A stretch of 64,000 nt of DNA from Lentimicrobium saccharophilum (GCF_001192835.1 NZ_DF968183.1:434001-498000); one strand, 5' to 3'. Positions 34,245 through 44,540 are shown, numbered from the stretch's first letter. Notes: generated by a model not told the origin, from the sequence alone. Program-made: numbers and translations.

Positions 34245-34676
34245 ATGTTGAGAAAATACTTTTCCATAATCATTCCACTTTTAATTCTGGTCAGCATTTC
34301 AGCATCGGCTCAGGCGGATGCTTCTGATTATCTTAAAGCAGCCATAAACGCTACGGAGCAGAAACAATACACCAGGGCTATCGCATTATGCGATGCGGCC
34401 ATCAATAAAAGCAACACCTATTCTGCGGCCTATTTTCATCGCGGATACAACAAGTTGCTTATCAAGGATTACGAAGGTGCCATTGTAGATTTTACGGTTT
34501 GCCTTGATCTGAGTCCCGATAACCTCTGGGCCTATCTCTACCGGGGCCATGCAAACCAGAAAGCCGGAAACAGCTGGTCAGCCACGCGCGATTTCAACAG
34601 CGCACGTAAAATTGATTCAATTGAGACACTGGCGTTTATGACAGCCAACATGTTCAGGTCTTCGCTGGGAAAATAA
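34245..34676 (+). CDS. Exported tetratricopeptide repeat protein
   Basis: From the ATG at 34245 (143 residues; a TTG lies six bases earlier). A signal peptide (MLRKYFSIIIPLLILVSISASAQA) is followed by about three TPR units: KAAINATEQKQYTRAIALCDAAI, AAYFHRGYNKLLIKDYEGAI and AYLYRGHANQKAGNSWSATR. TPR helices form a protein-binding groove, so it may serve as a periplasmic adaptor. No partner is evident: both neighbours are on the other strand. Short, with nothing catalytic. Confidence 0.85.
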   Translation: MLRKYFSIIIPLLILVSISASAQADASDYLKAAINATEQKQYTRAIALCDAAINKSNTYSAAYFHRGYNKLLIKDYEGAIVDFTVCLDLSPDNLWAYLYRGHANQKAGNSWSATRDFNSARKIDSIETLAFMTANMFRSSLGK

Positions 34677-34687
34677 TCACATTAGCA

Positions 34688-35911
34688 TTACTCTAACCGC
34701 TTTAACCGTTCAGCCAACGGTGGATGAGAATAGTTAAAGAAGACATAAAGGGGATGCGGAGTCAGGTCGGCCATATTCTCCGATGCCAGTTTTCGCAGGG
34801 CTTTTGTAAGTGAAGCCCCGCCTGCAAATGATTTTGCAAAGTAATCAGCTTCAAATTCGTGATGTCGCGAGATACAATTTGCGCCCAATGAAATAATTGC
34901 GGAAACCGGGCTGTACAAAACTAAAAAAACGATCAACCCAAGATGAAAAGGCATCCGTTCACTTCCCAAAGATTTATAAATTATCTGATTATCAATAATT
35001 AAGGAGAACAGAAACAGAATCAGTCCGGTTTGAAGGACAGAAAAAAACAGTCCTTTCTGAATATGCCTCCTACGGTAATGCCCTGTTTCGTGGGCCACCA
35101 CAGCCACAATCTCATCCGCAGTATGGTTTTGAATCAGCGTATCGAATAAAACAATCCGCCTGCGCGAACCAAATCCCGAGAAATAGGCGTTTGCCCTGCT
35201 TGACCGTTTCGATCCGTCAATTACAAAAATATTTGCGACATTGAAACCGGTCCTGAACGCAAGTTCATTCAGTTTTGACCGGAGTTCACCTTCTTCAAGC
35301 GGGGTTTGCCTGTTAAACAATGGCACAATAAGCGAAGAGTAGAAGAGGGTAAATAGAACAGAGAACAGTGAAATGACCACCCAGGCCATCCACCAGAAGG
35401 AGGTTCCGGCCAGGGTGTATAGCCATATTACCAGGCTCAGCATTCCTCCGCCAAGTATGGCCCCCAACAGCCATGATTTCAGCTTGTCGCTGATATAAAG
35501 CCGCGGAGTAATCCTGTTGAATCCCCATTTCTGCTCGATGACAAAAGTATCATAAACATCGAAAGGCGTGGACAACAGGTCTGACGCCAATCCAAGTACA
35601 GCGAAGAAAAGCAGGCTTTGCAGTAATGCACTGTCAGAAAGAGTACTGACCCATTCATCAAGCTTTACAAATCCAAAAGATAACATTATCATTATCAGCA
35701 GGAAAGAGAACCAGGATGACAGCACGCCAAAGCGGTAGGACTCCTGTCTGTAACTTCGGTATTTTAAATACTTATCTCCGGGATATATTTCCTTCATCGA
35801 AGGGGGGACATCATTTGCCCGTGACCGGTTGTTGAGAAAGGAAAGCAATTGCTCAAGAACAAATCCGGCAATTACCAATCCGAGAAGAAGTAAGAAAACC
35901 AGGTTGTCCAT
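34688..35911 (-). CDS. M48 family (Ste24-like) membrane metalloprotease
   Basis: 407 residues. Several membrane helices surround the zinc site HETGHYRRRH (HExxH, first His near 274) with a downstream Glu in HEFEADYFA. The N-terminal half (EIYPGDKYLKYRSYRQE, then KSWLLGAILGG) follows the Ste24/CAAX prenyl protease N-terminal domain. Eukaryotic relatives trim prenylated proteins and clear blocked translocons; the bacterial ones are thought to act in membrane protein quality control. It is monocistronic between convergent TPR and upstream VWA genes. Confidence 0.93.
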   Translation of the reverse strand: MDNLVFLLLLGLVIAGFVLEQLLSFLNNRSRANDVPPSMKEIYPGDKYLKYRSYRQESYRFGVLSSWFSFLLIMIMLSFGFVKLDEWVSTLSDSALLQSLLFFAVLGLASDLLSTPFDVYDTFVIEQKWGFNRITPRLYISDKLKSWLLGAILGGGMLSLVIWLYTLAGTSFWWMAWVVISLFSVLFTLFYSSLIVPLFNRQTPLEEGELRSKLNELAFRTGFNVANIFVIDGSKRSSRANAYFSGFGSRRRIVLFDTLIQNHTADEIVAVVAHETGHYRRRHIQKGLFFSVLQTGLILFLFSLIIDNQIIYKSLGSERMPFHLGLIVFLVLYSPVSAIISLGANCISRHHEFEADYFAKSFAGGASLTKALRKLASENMADLTPHPLYVFFNYSHPPLAERLKRLE

Positions 35912-36002
35912 AAACGGGAAAACGGGTTAAATCTAAAAGCACACTTCAAACTATAATCACAAAACGGCTTGCAAACTCCTTTTCGCTGAACGCGACAGGG
36001 CA

Positions 36003-38108
36003 TCAATAACTACCATTAAATCGGCGCAGAAACCATTCGGTGCCAAGAACAAGAATAATCAGTGCCAGCAATGGAATGAAGCTGATCAGGTCAGTGAAGT
36101 GCTTTCGCGAGTAAATTACAGGTTTTGCATCTTCTCTGCTGTTAAGCAGAGGTAAAAGTTCACCGGTCTCTTCCGGTTTTAATGATTTTCCTCCGGTTTG
36201 AGCTGCTATGGCATTCAGCAGGCGATGATTGGCAATTGTATTTATATCCTCAAGGTTGAGTGCTGTTACAGTAAAACTCCCGTCCCTCCGCAATGCAGCG
36301 GCACCGGAACCTGTAGTGGCTGTAAACCGGTATAATCCCGGTGGAAGATTGCCCGCATTGAGGTAATAACCTTCATTCATGGCTGAAAATGTGAAATCAT
36401 AGACTTTATCATCTTCCCCCGTTATGGTGAGATCGATTTCCGGATCATTGACCATTTCCCCGCTTTCATTCAGCAGCAATGCGTTGAACTCAATTGGTTC
36501 ATTTTCAGCATAAGTGTTTCTCCAGGTCAGTTTCAGACGGTTACGGTCTGTCTCGGCGGAGAGGTATTGTAAAAGCTTACCCGTGAATTCATCAAATGCA
36601 ATGTGATTCCCGTTAACCTGATAATCGTGAAATCTCCATTTCCAGATTCCCTCTCCTGCGATAACGCCGTAGCGGATTTCGGCAATCTGACTGAAGAGGA
36701 TCAGTGGCATTCCGGAGCTGACTGACCCGATACCCTGGTATGCCAGCACATTAACCGCGTTTGACTGCTGGTATTGTGCAAAAGGGCTCAGGAGCGGCGG
36801 AACCGTCGTTAGCAGGGAAGTGATATGTTCAGGCGTAACAAAAAGGGTAAAATCCTTGTTGAATACGGGCAGCGCCTCATTACCTGATTTTCCCTGTCCG
36901 ATTAAACTTAAACCGGTTTTCAGTCTGTTAAAAGCCGGGATATCAGACTGAGACCCCAACACAAACAACACCGGAACTTTTTGTCCGGCCAATGCTGTTG
37001 TAAGGCCGATTGCTGCATTGGTCAATGATGGCACCTGATGCAGGATAAAAAGGTTATATCCGGAAAGGTCCGTTTTCAGGTTATCGGCAAAAAAGAGATC
37101 CGCTTCAAAATTGTTACCATTGTCAATCGCCCTTTCCAGGGCAGCCAGGTCAGGATGAGGGGCGTTGCCGACGATAGCGATCTTTTGTTTTCCTTCCTTA
37201 ACTTCAATAAAGATTTCTCGTATATTATTCGCTTTGTTGATTTCTCCTTCAACAGCATCCACGGTTATCCTGAATTTTTTAATACCTGGCTCTCTGGCTT
37301 CTGTTGAAAATGAGATTGTACGAACCTGATTATCTGATGAAAAATCAAGTTTCGTTGAATAAACATCACTGCCTTCGGAAGTTACTTTCATTTCAGCACT
37401 CATTCCTCCCGCATCACGTGCCTGAACAACCAATTCAACCGGAAAGCGGTTCCCTTTAAATACGGTTCTGTTGTAATTAACCCGCTGAATGATGAGGTCC
37501 CGCTTCACAGTGGTATCGCCGGCATTGATGGTATAAACCGGGTAAGCGGCATCACGCGCTGCATACAGGGGATCTTTGCCCGAATTGTAGATTCCGTCTG
37601 ATACAAGTACAACTGCACCTACATTGCGGTTGTAGAAACGGGCATTGATCTCTGAAAAGAAAGAAGCTATGTCAGACAATTCATCCCGGTAATCTGCAAC
37701 TTCACTTTCTGTTACCTGTTGCCCGAAGGCATAATTATAGATTTCAAACCTGCCTTTTAGTTCTTCTCTCAGTTGCGAGAGCATCAAAGGCAGCTGGTTT
37801 TGCTGGAATAAGCTGTCAGTTCCCAGAACCATAGACCTGGAATTATCAATTCCTATGATCACCGCGGGCAGTTCAGTGGTGCGGGAAATGGTTTTTATCA
37901 TTGGAGACAGCAACAGAAAAGCAATCAGTGAGGCCGAAAGAAACCGCAATACAGAAAGGAAAATCACCAGCGAACGCGGGAAATCCTCAGAGGTGTTCTT
38001 ATAATACAGCACCAATGCAACTCCGGCACCGAGCAGCAGACATAATGGGACAAACCATAGAGGATATCCGGAGATAAGTTGAAAACCGGGGATAGCAGGA
38101 TTGATCAT
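36003..38108 (-). CDS. Membrane protein with von Willebrand A-type domain
   Basis: I use the ATG at 38108 (701 residues) over a GTG 30 bases earlier. Two N-terminal helices (about 12-35 and 45-70) are followed by a VWA domain with the metal-site motif DNSRS (DxSxS, near 88-92) and LVSDGIYN. Long beta-rich segments then fill residues 210-660, including a region with a glutamine-amidotransferase-like look (KIAIVGNAPHPDLAALERAI). A final helix (FISFIPLLALIILVLGTEWF) precedes a short RRFNGSY tail. This architecture (BatA/VWA-like with terminal helices) recurs in Bacteroidota; the function is unknown. Confidence 0.8.
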   Translation of the reverse strand: MINPAIPGFQLISGYPLWFVPLCLLLGAGVALVLYYKNTSEDFPRSLVIFLSVLRFLSASLIAFLLLSPMIKTISRTTELPAVIIGIDNSRSMVLGTDSLFQQNQLPLMLSQLREELKGRFEIYNYAFGQQVTESEVADYRDELSDIASFFSEINARFYNRNVGAVVLVSDGIYNSGKDPLYAARDAAYPVYTINAGDTTVKRDLIIQRVNYNRTVFKGNRFPVELVVQARDAGGMSAEMKVTSEGSDVYSTKLDFSSDNQVRTISFSTEAREPGIKKFRITVDAVEGEINKANNIREIFIEVKEGKQKIAIVGNAPHPDLAALERAIDNGNNFEADLFFADNLKTDLSGYNLFILHQVPSLTNAAIGLTTALAGQKVPVLFVLGSQSDIPAFNRLKTGLSLIGQGKSGNEALPVFNKDFTLFVTPEHITSLLTTVPPLLSPFAQYQQSNAVNVLAYQGIGSVSSGMPLILFSQIAEIRYGVIAGEGIWKWRFHDYQVNGNHIAFDEFTGKLLQYLSAETDRNRLKLTWRNTYAENEPIEFNALLLNESGEMVNDPEIDLTITGEDDKVYDFTFSAMNEGYYLNAGNLPPGLYRFTATTGSGAAALRRDGSFTVTALNLEDINTIANHRLLNAIAAQTGGKSLKPEETGELLPLLNSREDAKPVIYSRKHFTDLISFIPLLALIILVLGTEWFLRRFNGSY

Positions 38109-38225
38109 AGCAACTGCAAATTTCTGAAAAAAGCGCACATCATTTACAGTTGCGGCTTATCCATTATACAATCAGGGCTGCATCCCGGCTTTAGGGTGCA
38201 ACCCTGACCTGATTATCGTAATACT

Positions 38226-38912
38226 TTATTGCCTGAAATCCGTCAGTTCTGTAGTTCCTAACAACTTACCATTCTTATCGTATGTCTCAGTTTTCACTGC
38301 ACCAACATTTTTGGCTATCCATTGCACTGATTTAGTGGTCATTTTCAGGATCGTTTTCACTTCAGAATCAAAAGAGAGCTTGTAGCACTCAAAAGTTCCG
38401 GCGGCAGTGGTCACAGATTCGATGCCCTCAACTTTCCGGTTATAAATCTTAACCGACATGGTCATCATGGTCATTCCCGAAGACACAAAGCTGATCTGAA
38501 TATTTCCATCGTTCAGGGTTTGTCCGGGTTGCAGCATTCCCGGATATTCAAGGTCCAGGCCGTCAACCTTCATCTCCATTTCTTTCATGCCGCCCATGGT
38601 TGAAGGATCCAGGAAATTTTTCATATCCATATAGAACACATCGCCCTTGCATCTCATTTCAAGTTCCTGTTCAAAACCAGGCTTGTCTTTCTCATCAAGT
38701 TGTTCGCTTTTCACCCTGATAACTGTACCATCAGCCGTTTCATTCACCGAAAGAATGGTTTGACGACTGGTACCGGTTAGTTTACCCTTGGCATTATAAC
38801 TCTTTGTTTCAAGGAATGCGCCGCTTTTCATTGGAAAATATGCTTCACAATTCTGCGGCATGGCGCTGGCAACGGCAAATAAGCCAATCAGCAAGAGAAT
38901 TAACTTTTTCAT
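38226..38912 (-). CDS. Exported DUF3108-like protein
   Basis: 228 residues with a signal peptide (MKKLILLLIGLFAVASAMPQ) and a beta-rich periplasmic body. The phrases YFPMKSGAFLETKSYNAKGK, TTAAGTFECYKLSF and VGAVKTETYDKNGKL resemble DUF3108/TapB-type proteins seen across Bacteroidota, often in lipocalin-like folds. The single Cys pair does not suggest a lipoprotein. A minus-strand TATTTTTG box (38938-38945) is likely its -7 element. Role unknown. Confidence 0.7.
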   Translation of the reverse strand: MKKLILLLIGLFAVASAMPQNCEAYFPMKSGAFLETKSYNAKGKLTGTSRQTILSVNETADGTVIRVKSEQLDEKDKPGFEQELEMRCKGDVFYMDMKNFLDPSTMGGMKEMEMKVDGLDLEYPGMLQPGQTLNDGNIQISFVSSGMTMMTMSVKIYNRKVEGIESVTTAAGTFECYKLSFDSEVKTILKMTTKSVQWIAKNVGAVKTETYDKNGKLLGTTELTDFRQ

Positions 38913-39060
38913 AGGTGACTGATTTTTTAAAGATACACAAAAATATAAAAAATCAAGATTATCATATTATAACCTGATTGATTTTTTACAGGGGAGCTAG
39001 GAAGCACTTAAGCGGAAAAGCAAAATGCGGGATTAAACTACCGGGAGGCACAAAAGAACA

Positions 39061-39079
39061 AAAGCCGCATGCGTGCGGC
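39061..39079 (-). terminator. Possible terminator after fabG
   Basis: GCCGCA (39064-39069) pairs with TGCGGC (39074-39079). On the minus strand the stem is followed by TTTTGTTCTTTTG, an imperfect T tract, about 110 nt beyond the fabG stop. Confidence 0.4.
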
Positions 39080-39186
39080 GATTGTCAATATCAGAATATT
39101 ACGGATCCGGTAAAGAAACCGGTCATCACAGGATACATAAAACCAAGGTGATCGGCTTTAATTCCGGCTTTCGTCCAAATGGTGAA

Positions 39187-39933
39187 TTACATGTGCATTC
39201 CACCGCAGACGCTGATCACCTGACCAGTTACATAAGAAGATAGGTCAGAGGCAAGGAACAGGCTGACATCGGCAACATCTTCCGGTTTCCCGCCGCGCCT
39301 GAGGGGAATACCTTCTATCCATGCCTTGCGGACATCTTCCGGCAGTTTAGCGGTCATATCAGTCTCGATAAACCCGGGGGCTATGGCATTGCAGCGGATG
39401 CTGCGCGAACCGAGTTCCTGGGCCATGGATTTGGTAAATCCAACGAGGCCGGCCTTTGAAGCTGAATAGTTTGATTGCCCCGCATTGCCCGAAAGCCCAA
39501 CCACAGAACTCATATTGATGATGGAACCGCTGCGCTGTTTCAGCATTACTTTCTGAACCGCTTTGGTCATATTAAAGATGGATTTCAGGTTAACTTTGAT
39601 AACCAGATCCCAATCGGCTTCGGTCATGCGCATCAACAGATTATCACGGGTAATTCCGGCATTGTTTACAAGCACATCGATGCGGCCGAAATCATTTGTA
39701 ACATCATTGATCAGTTTATCACTCCCTTCGAATGAACTTGCATCCGAGGCATAACCTTTCGCTTTCACACCCAGGGCAGCGAGTTCCTTTTCCAGTGCAA
39801 TGGCGTTTTCATCGTAATTCAGGTCGGAGAATGCCACATTGGCACCTTCAGCTGCAAATCTGAGCGCAATGGCTTTTCCGATACCACGGGCACCTCCGGT
39901 AACCAGTGCGGTTTTTCCTTCAAGTAATTTCAT
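39187..39933 (-). CDS. fabG: 3-oxoacyl-ACP reductase
   Basis: 248-residue short-chain dehydrogenase: cofactor motif TGGARGIG (12-19), NNAGIT, the catalytic Ser in NMSSVVG and YSASK (Tyr near 155). The C-terminal VTGQVISVCGGMHM ending is typical of FabG, which uses NADPH in fatty acid elongation. Other fab genes are not nearby, but the close match to FabG wording over its whole length makes it the likely housekeeping enzyme rather than another SDR. Confidence 0.92.
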   Translation of the reverse strand: MKLLEGKTALVTGGARGIGKAIALRFAAEGANVAFSDLNYDENAIALEKELAALGVKAKGYASDASSFEGSDKLINDVTNDFGRIDVLVNNAGITRDNLLMRMTEADWDLVIKVNLKSIFNMTKAVQKVMLKQRSGSIINMSSVVGLSGNAGQSNYSASKAGLVGFTKSMAQELGSRSIRCNAIAPGFIETDMTAKLPEDVRKAWIEGIPLRRGGKPEDVADVSLFLASDLSSYVTGQVISVCGGMHM

Positions 39934-40004
39934 AATCCGTTTTTTCGTTTATTATTCAATGAACTGAAATAAAAAGCAGACAATTTACGCTGCACAATCA
40001 ACCA

Positions 40005-43000
40005 TCAGGTGTTTGAAGCGGAAATCCATCTCACCAGGTTAAAATCCTGACGGTGCGGCAGCATGGGATGCCGCGGGAACAACCTGAAGGCATAATCAAA
40101 GACTCCGGCCTGCAATGTCGGGATTTCAATAAAGAAGGTCACAATATTACCGTTAACGCCGGCAATGGCCATTTCTTCAATGAATGAAATCTTTTTGACT
40201 TCATCATTTACTTTGTGACCAAACAACACTTCGAGCCCTATATCATTGGCGCTGAGTTCATTCACATTCACCACTATTTCTGCAACAAAATTTTCGCCGA
40301 GGCGCAGGGGTTTGCGCGTTAAGTCGGGTACATTCACGCTGACCACTTCAATACTTTCCCATCCCCGGAGAATTCTGCGTTTCCAGGATGAGATCATCCT
40401 TACATTTTCAAAATCATTGGCAAAGAGCATGGATGAGCGTTTAATCAGCTTATTGTAGAACTGATTATAATAATCATCGAGCATCCGTTTCATGGTAAAC
40501 TCAGGTGAAATTCCGGCGATGGTGTTTTTTATGTACGAAACCCATTTTTCAGGAATTCCCTTGCTGTTTCTATCATAGAAAGCCGGAATAATCTCCTCTT
40601 CAAAGATATTGTAGATGTTCTCGGCATCCAGTTCATCCTGGAACTGCTGATTTTCGTATGTACGTTCTTCCTGCAGCGCCCAGCCGGCATTCGGCTTGTA
40701 ACCTTCGGCCCACCAGCCGTCGAGCACGCTGAAGTTCACCACACCGTTCATAACGGCTTTTTCGCCGCTGGTACCCGAAGCTTCGAGCGGGCGTGTCGGC
40801 GTATTCAACCAGACATCGACCCCCTGCACCAATTGGGCACCCAGTGCCATGTCATAGTTTTCGACGAATACTACCTTACCCATAAACTGGGGTTGTTTCG
40901 AAAACTCAATGATGCGCTTGATCAGATCCTGCCCGGCCTTATCAGCAGGATGTGCTTTACCGGCAAATACAAACTGCACCGGATGCTCCGTGTTGTTTAC
41001 CAGTTGAGCGAGACGTTCAGGATTGGTGAACAAAAGGTGCGCGCGCTTGTAGGTGGCAAAACGCCGGGCAAAACCAATGGTTAGTGTATTATCATCCAGG
41101 TTATCCAGCGTTTTCATAATAAACTTGGGATTTTCCTGCCTGTGTTTCAGGTCCTCCCCCAGCCTGTTGCGGAGGTAAGCGATCAGTTTTCTGCGATGCT
41201 TATTTCTTAAAGCCCAGATTTCTTCATCAGGCACCTCAGCTATCTTCTGCCAGCGGGCCCTGTCCGGCTGATTAGTAAGAAAGTCCTCTCCAAAATAACG
41301 GGCATACAGGTCCTTCCATTCAACCGAAGCCCAGGTAGGCAGGTGCACGCCATTGGTAACATGCGAGATATACAATTCCTCCGGATAGTAACCAGGGAAC
41401 ATCCCCTGGAACATTTCGCGGCTCACCCTTCCATGGATGCGGCTTACCCCGTTCATTTCCTGCGAAAGGCGTGTGGCCAGCACGCTCATCGAGAACTTTT
41501 CGTCATGTTTGTCCTCAACATAACGGCCCAGGTTCATAAATGAATTCCAGCTCAGGTTCAGGCGGTCGGCATAATGCGGTATGTAAGCCCTGAGCACATC
41601 TTCGCTGAATGCATCATGTCCTGCCGGAACAGGGGTGTGTGTCGTAAATAACTGGGTGGCCCTCACAATCTCGAGTGCCTGATCAAATGAGAATTTCTGT
41701 TCGTGAACAAGCAGGCGAAGCCTTTCGATGCCAATAAATGCAGCATGTCCTTCGTTGCAATGATATACCGATGGGTTGAATCCGAGGGCCTTTAACATAC
41801 GGATACCTCCGACGCCAAGCAGCAATTCCTGTTTGAAACGGTTATCCCAGTCACCACCATATAACTGATGGGTAATGAAACGGTCCTGTTCATTGTTTTC
41901 GTCAATATCCGCATCCAGCAGATAGAGGGGTACGCGGCCTACATCCAGTTTCCAGACCTTGGCGTAAAGATTACGTCCCGGCAGGGCGATGGACACCTTA
42001 AGCCATTCACCGTTACCGTTGCGCACCGGTTTCAGTGGCATGTGGGTAAATTTCTGCGGATTGTAGCTATCAATCTGGTCGCCGGATATGGAAAGGTTCT
42101 GCCTGAAATATCCATAACGGTACAACAGTCCCACGCCGACCATATTCGCGTTGGAATCGCTTGCTTCCTTCAGGTAGTCTCCGGCCAGCACTCCAAGCCC
42201 GCCGGAGAATATCTGTACGGTGTCGTGCAAACCATATTCCATGCTGAAATAGGCGATCTGATGTCTGGATTTTTCAGCGCCCTTCTTCATGTAGCGTTCA
42301 AACTCTTCATAAACATGGTCGAGTTTGCTCACAAATGCTTCATTGCGTTCAAGCTGCAGCATCTGTTTCACCGTAAGCGATTCAAGCAGCGCGATCGGGT
42401 TGTGATGCAGGGTTTCCCACTGTACAGGATCAATCATGCGGAACAGCTCTTCAGCCTCGTGGTTCCAGCACCACCACAGGTTTCGCGACAGGCGTTTCAG
42501 CCCGTTAAAACGCTCAGGAATCCCGGGTTTAACGAGCACTTTGTGCCAAACCGGAGTCTGGTGCTGCTTAAGCGGAAAACTCATCAGCATATCGGGCTGA
42601 CGTTTGTCGCGGTACAATTCCTCGCGCAACTGTGCCTTGCCCAATGCGATGGAAAATGCTTCCCTGTATTTCCCGGCAAGGTCATCCCAGAGGGCGATCC
42701 GGGATATCTGCCAGGCCAGATTCCTGGCATCTTCAGTTTGATTTCCGTTAAATCCTGAAAATTTAAACAGGATTTCAGTTATTGAGGTTACAACTTCATT
42801 GTAATTATTATCCTTTCGATCAATAACCCAGGCTCCGGGCTCATATTGCTTCATTTTCTCCCTGATCCAAAGTCCAAATCCTGCAAGGGATGTTGTGATG
42901 GTGGGAATATGAAATGCAAGGCTCTCCAGCGGAGTGTATCCCCACGGTTCATAATAGGACGGGAATACTGAAAGATCGAAACCGATCAGTAATTCATAAT

Positions 43001-44270
43001 AGGAGTAATTGAAGATTCCATCGGTTCCATCAAGATAAGAAGGTACAAACACAAGCTTAACCTTGTCGCCGGCCTTGTTCAGCAATCCGGCCGACCTGGC
43101 CTTGTTCAGTACCTGATCGTATTCAGCATCGTGAAGCCCATGGGTAAGGTAGACTCCTTCAACAGGATTGCTGAAATCGGGTTCATTCAGCCGTTTCAGC
43201 AGCTCAGCCGAAGGACCTGAATGATTGGCAGGCACAGTAATAAAGGCTACCACCTGACGTTTCAGTTCAGGATTCCGGTTTAACCCTGCAAGCGCTTCGA
43301 TGTAAATATCGATTCCTTTATTGCGGAATTCGTACCGTCCGCTGTTCACCACGAGCATGGAATCCTCAGGCAGATCGGTATTGAATAACGCCCTGGAAAC
43401 CTGTAACAGCTTAACCCTGGCCATTTCGCGGCGGTTGCCGAATTCGGCGGGCGACGGCACAAAGCCATCGTCGAAACCGTTGGGGGTAACCAGGTCAACC
43501 GGACGACCAAGGAAGTGCCTGCATTCGGTCGCCGTAATATCGCTCACAGTGGTAAATGCATCACTGGCCTGCGCTGCAGCCCGTTCCAGTGAAAACTTTG
43601 ATACAATGTCAAATCTGCGTGCAGCGGCATCGGGCGGATAACTGGCAAATTCACCGTACAGCGGAAGATTATTGCCGGCAACAGCCCTTCCCAGCGCCGT
43701 GGCATGGGTGGTAAATATACATCCTACCTGCGGCACCGCCTCACGGAGGTGCAGCACACCGGTGCCGGTCATCCACTCATGGAATAATGCCACAATGCGA
43801 TCATGGGCGGAAATATTGAACTCGTAAAAGCTTTCTATAACCTTGGCTGCAGCATACCCAAAGAGGGCCGGCTCAACATAATCCCATTGCCCTGAAATAG
43901 AGTCCAGCTGGAAGGATTCCCAGAATTTCGCAAAAATTTTATCCTTCTGCTGAAAATAGGGCGTAAAATCAACCAGTACCACAATCGGACGGCTCTTGAT
44001 ATTCCAGCGACCTATCCTGAGGCGAAGGCCGTTGGATTCTGCATACTCGCGCCAGGAGCGGTATATGTAACGGTCTTCAATAAAATCGGGGTTGTGGTTC
44101 GTTTCTTTCCAGACGTCGGGGCCTATAAGGATGTAGTTGTCTTCGTATTCCCGCTGTACTCCGGGAGCTTTCGTTGAAACTACCGTGTATATGCCCCCCA
44201 CCTTATTGCAGATTTCCCAGCTTGTTTCAAAAATATAATCGGGTCGTAGTGTCTTCAGTTTTTCAGTCAT
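40005..44270 (-). CDS. Fused GT3 glycogen synthase - GT35 alpha-glucan phosphorylase
   Basis: A 1421-residue two-enzyme fusion. Residues 1-560 are a glycosyltransferase family 3 glycogen synthase of eukaryotic (fungal/animal) type, with WEICNKVGGIYTVVSTKA at the N-terminus and PSYYEPWGYTPLESLAFH before the end. From about 570 the N-terminal helical part of alpha-glucan phosphorylases (LSRNLWWCWNHEAEELF) leads into GT35 with the PLP-lysine loop EASGTSGEKAVMNG and VLDGWWAEGY. A beta-sandwich tail closes it. One chain thus carries both the building and the phosphorolytic activity. It has its own promoter and is downstream of the GH57, GT4 and debranching genes on the same strand. Confidence 0.93.
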   Translation of the reverse strand: MTEKLKTLRPDYIFETSWEICNKVGGIYTVVSTKAPGVQREYEDNYILIGPDVWKETNHNPDFIEDRYIYRSWREYAESNGLRLRIGRWNIKSRPIVVLVDFTPYFQQKDKIFAKFWESFQLDSISGQWDYVEPALFGYAAAKVIESFYEFNISAHDRIVALFHEWMTGTGVLHLREAVPQVGCIFTTHATALGRAVAGNNLPLYGEFASYPPDAAARRFDIVSKFSLERAAAQASDAFTTVSDITATECRHFLGRPVDLVTPNGFDDGFVPSPAEFGNRREMARVKLLQVSRALFNTDLPEDSMLVVNSGRYEFRNKGIDIYIEALAGLNRNPELKRQVVAFITVPANHSGPSAELLKRLNEPDFSNPVEGVYLTHGLHDAEYDQVLNKARSAGLLNKAGDKVKLVFVPSYLDGTDGIFNYSYYELLIGFDLSVFPSYYEPWGYTPLESLAFHIPTITTSLAGFGLWIREKMKQYEPGAWVIDRKDNNYNEVVTSITEILFKFSGFNGNQTEDARNLAWQISRIALWDDLAGKYREAFSIALGKAQLREELYRDKRQPDMLMSFPLKQHQTPVWHKVLVKPGIPERFNGLKRLSRNLWWCWNHEAEELFRMIDPVQWETLHHNPIALLESLTVKQMLQLERNEAFVSKLDHVYEEFERYMKKGAEKSRHQIAYFSMEYGLHDTVQIFSGGLGVLAGDYLKEASDSNANMVGVGLLYRYGYFRQNLSISGDQIDSYNPQKFTHMPLKPVRNGNGEWLKVSIALPGRNLYAKVWKLDVGRVPLYLLDADIDENNEQDRFITHQLYGGDWDNRFKQELLLGVGGIRMLKALGFNPSVYHCNEGHAAFIGIERLRLLVHEQKFSFDQALEIVRATQLFTTHTPVPAGHDAFSEDVLRAYIPHYADRLNLSWNSFMNLGRYVEDKHDEKFSMSVLATRLSQEMNGVSRIHGRVSREMFQGMFPGYYPEELYISHVTNGVHLPTWASVEWKDLYARYFGEDFLTNQPDRARWQKIAEVPDEEIWALRNKHRRKLIAYLRNRLGEDLKHRQENPKFIMKTLDNLDDNTLTIGFARRFATYKRAHLLFTNPERLAQLVNNTEHPVQFVFAGKAHPADKAGQDLIKRIIEFSKQPQFMGKVVFVENYDMALGAQLVQGVDVWLNTPTRPLEASGTSGEKAVMNGVVNFSVLDGWWAEGYKPNAGWALQEERTYENQQFQDELDAENIYNIFEEEIIPAFYDRNSKGIPEKWVSYIKNTIAGISPEFTMKRMLDDYYNQFYNKLIKRSSMLFANDFENVRMISSWKRRILRGWESIEVVSVNVPDLTRKPLRLGENFVAEIVVNVNELSANDIGLEVLFGHKVNDEVKKISFIEEMAIAGVNGNIVTFFIEIPTLQAGVFDYAFRLFPRHPMLPHRQDFNLVRWISASNT

Positions 44271-44382
44271 GCTAAGTTATTAGATTATTAAATATCAGCG
44301 CCTTTCTCATAAGATTGACACAGCAAAGCTGAATTCCGGGCTTATTGATCATGCTTCACGACAAAGCCTTTTTTCAGCGGTG

Positions 44383-44415
44383 CAAAAATAATGAAATAAA
44401 CGTTGGCCTCTGCAA
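44383..44415 (-). promoter_or_regulatory. Promoter of the GT3-GT35 fusion gene
   Basis: On the minus strand TTG (44413-44415), a 22-nt spacer and TATTTTTG (44383-44390) fit TTG-N17..23-TAnnTTTG. The leader would be about 105 nt long. The rest of the 384-nt gap (44271-44654) contains the terminator below and no gene. Confidence 0.55.
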
Positions 44416-44517
44416 AACGAAAATCCTGTTTTGATTCCGGCCGGAACTCAATTCAGACGTAAAATAAATTTCCTTGAATCAAGAATTTGCTGCAGAAGAC
44501 TCATAATCAGACAATAC

Positions 44518-44540
44518 AAAAAATTACGCAGGTAGCGTAA
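44518..44540 (-). terminator. Terminator of the debranching-GT4-GH57 operon
   Basis: TTACGC (44524-44529) pairs with GCGTAA (44535-44540) around a 5-nt loop; the A run 44518-44523 gives the T tract on the minus strand. It separates the GH57 gene from the promoter of the fusion gene. Confidence 0.65.
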
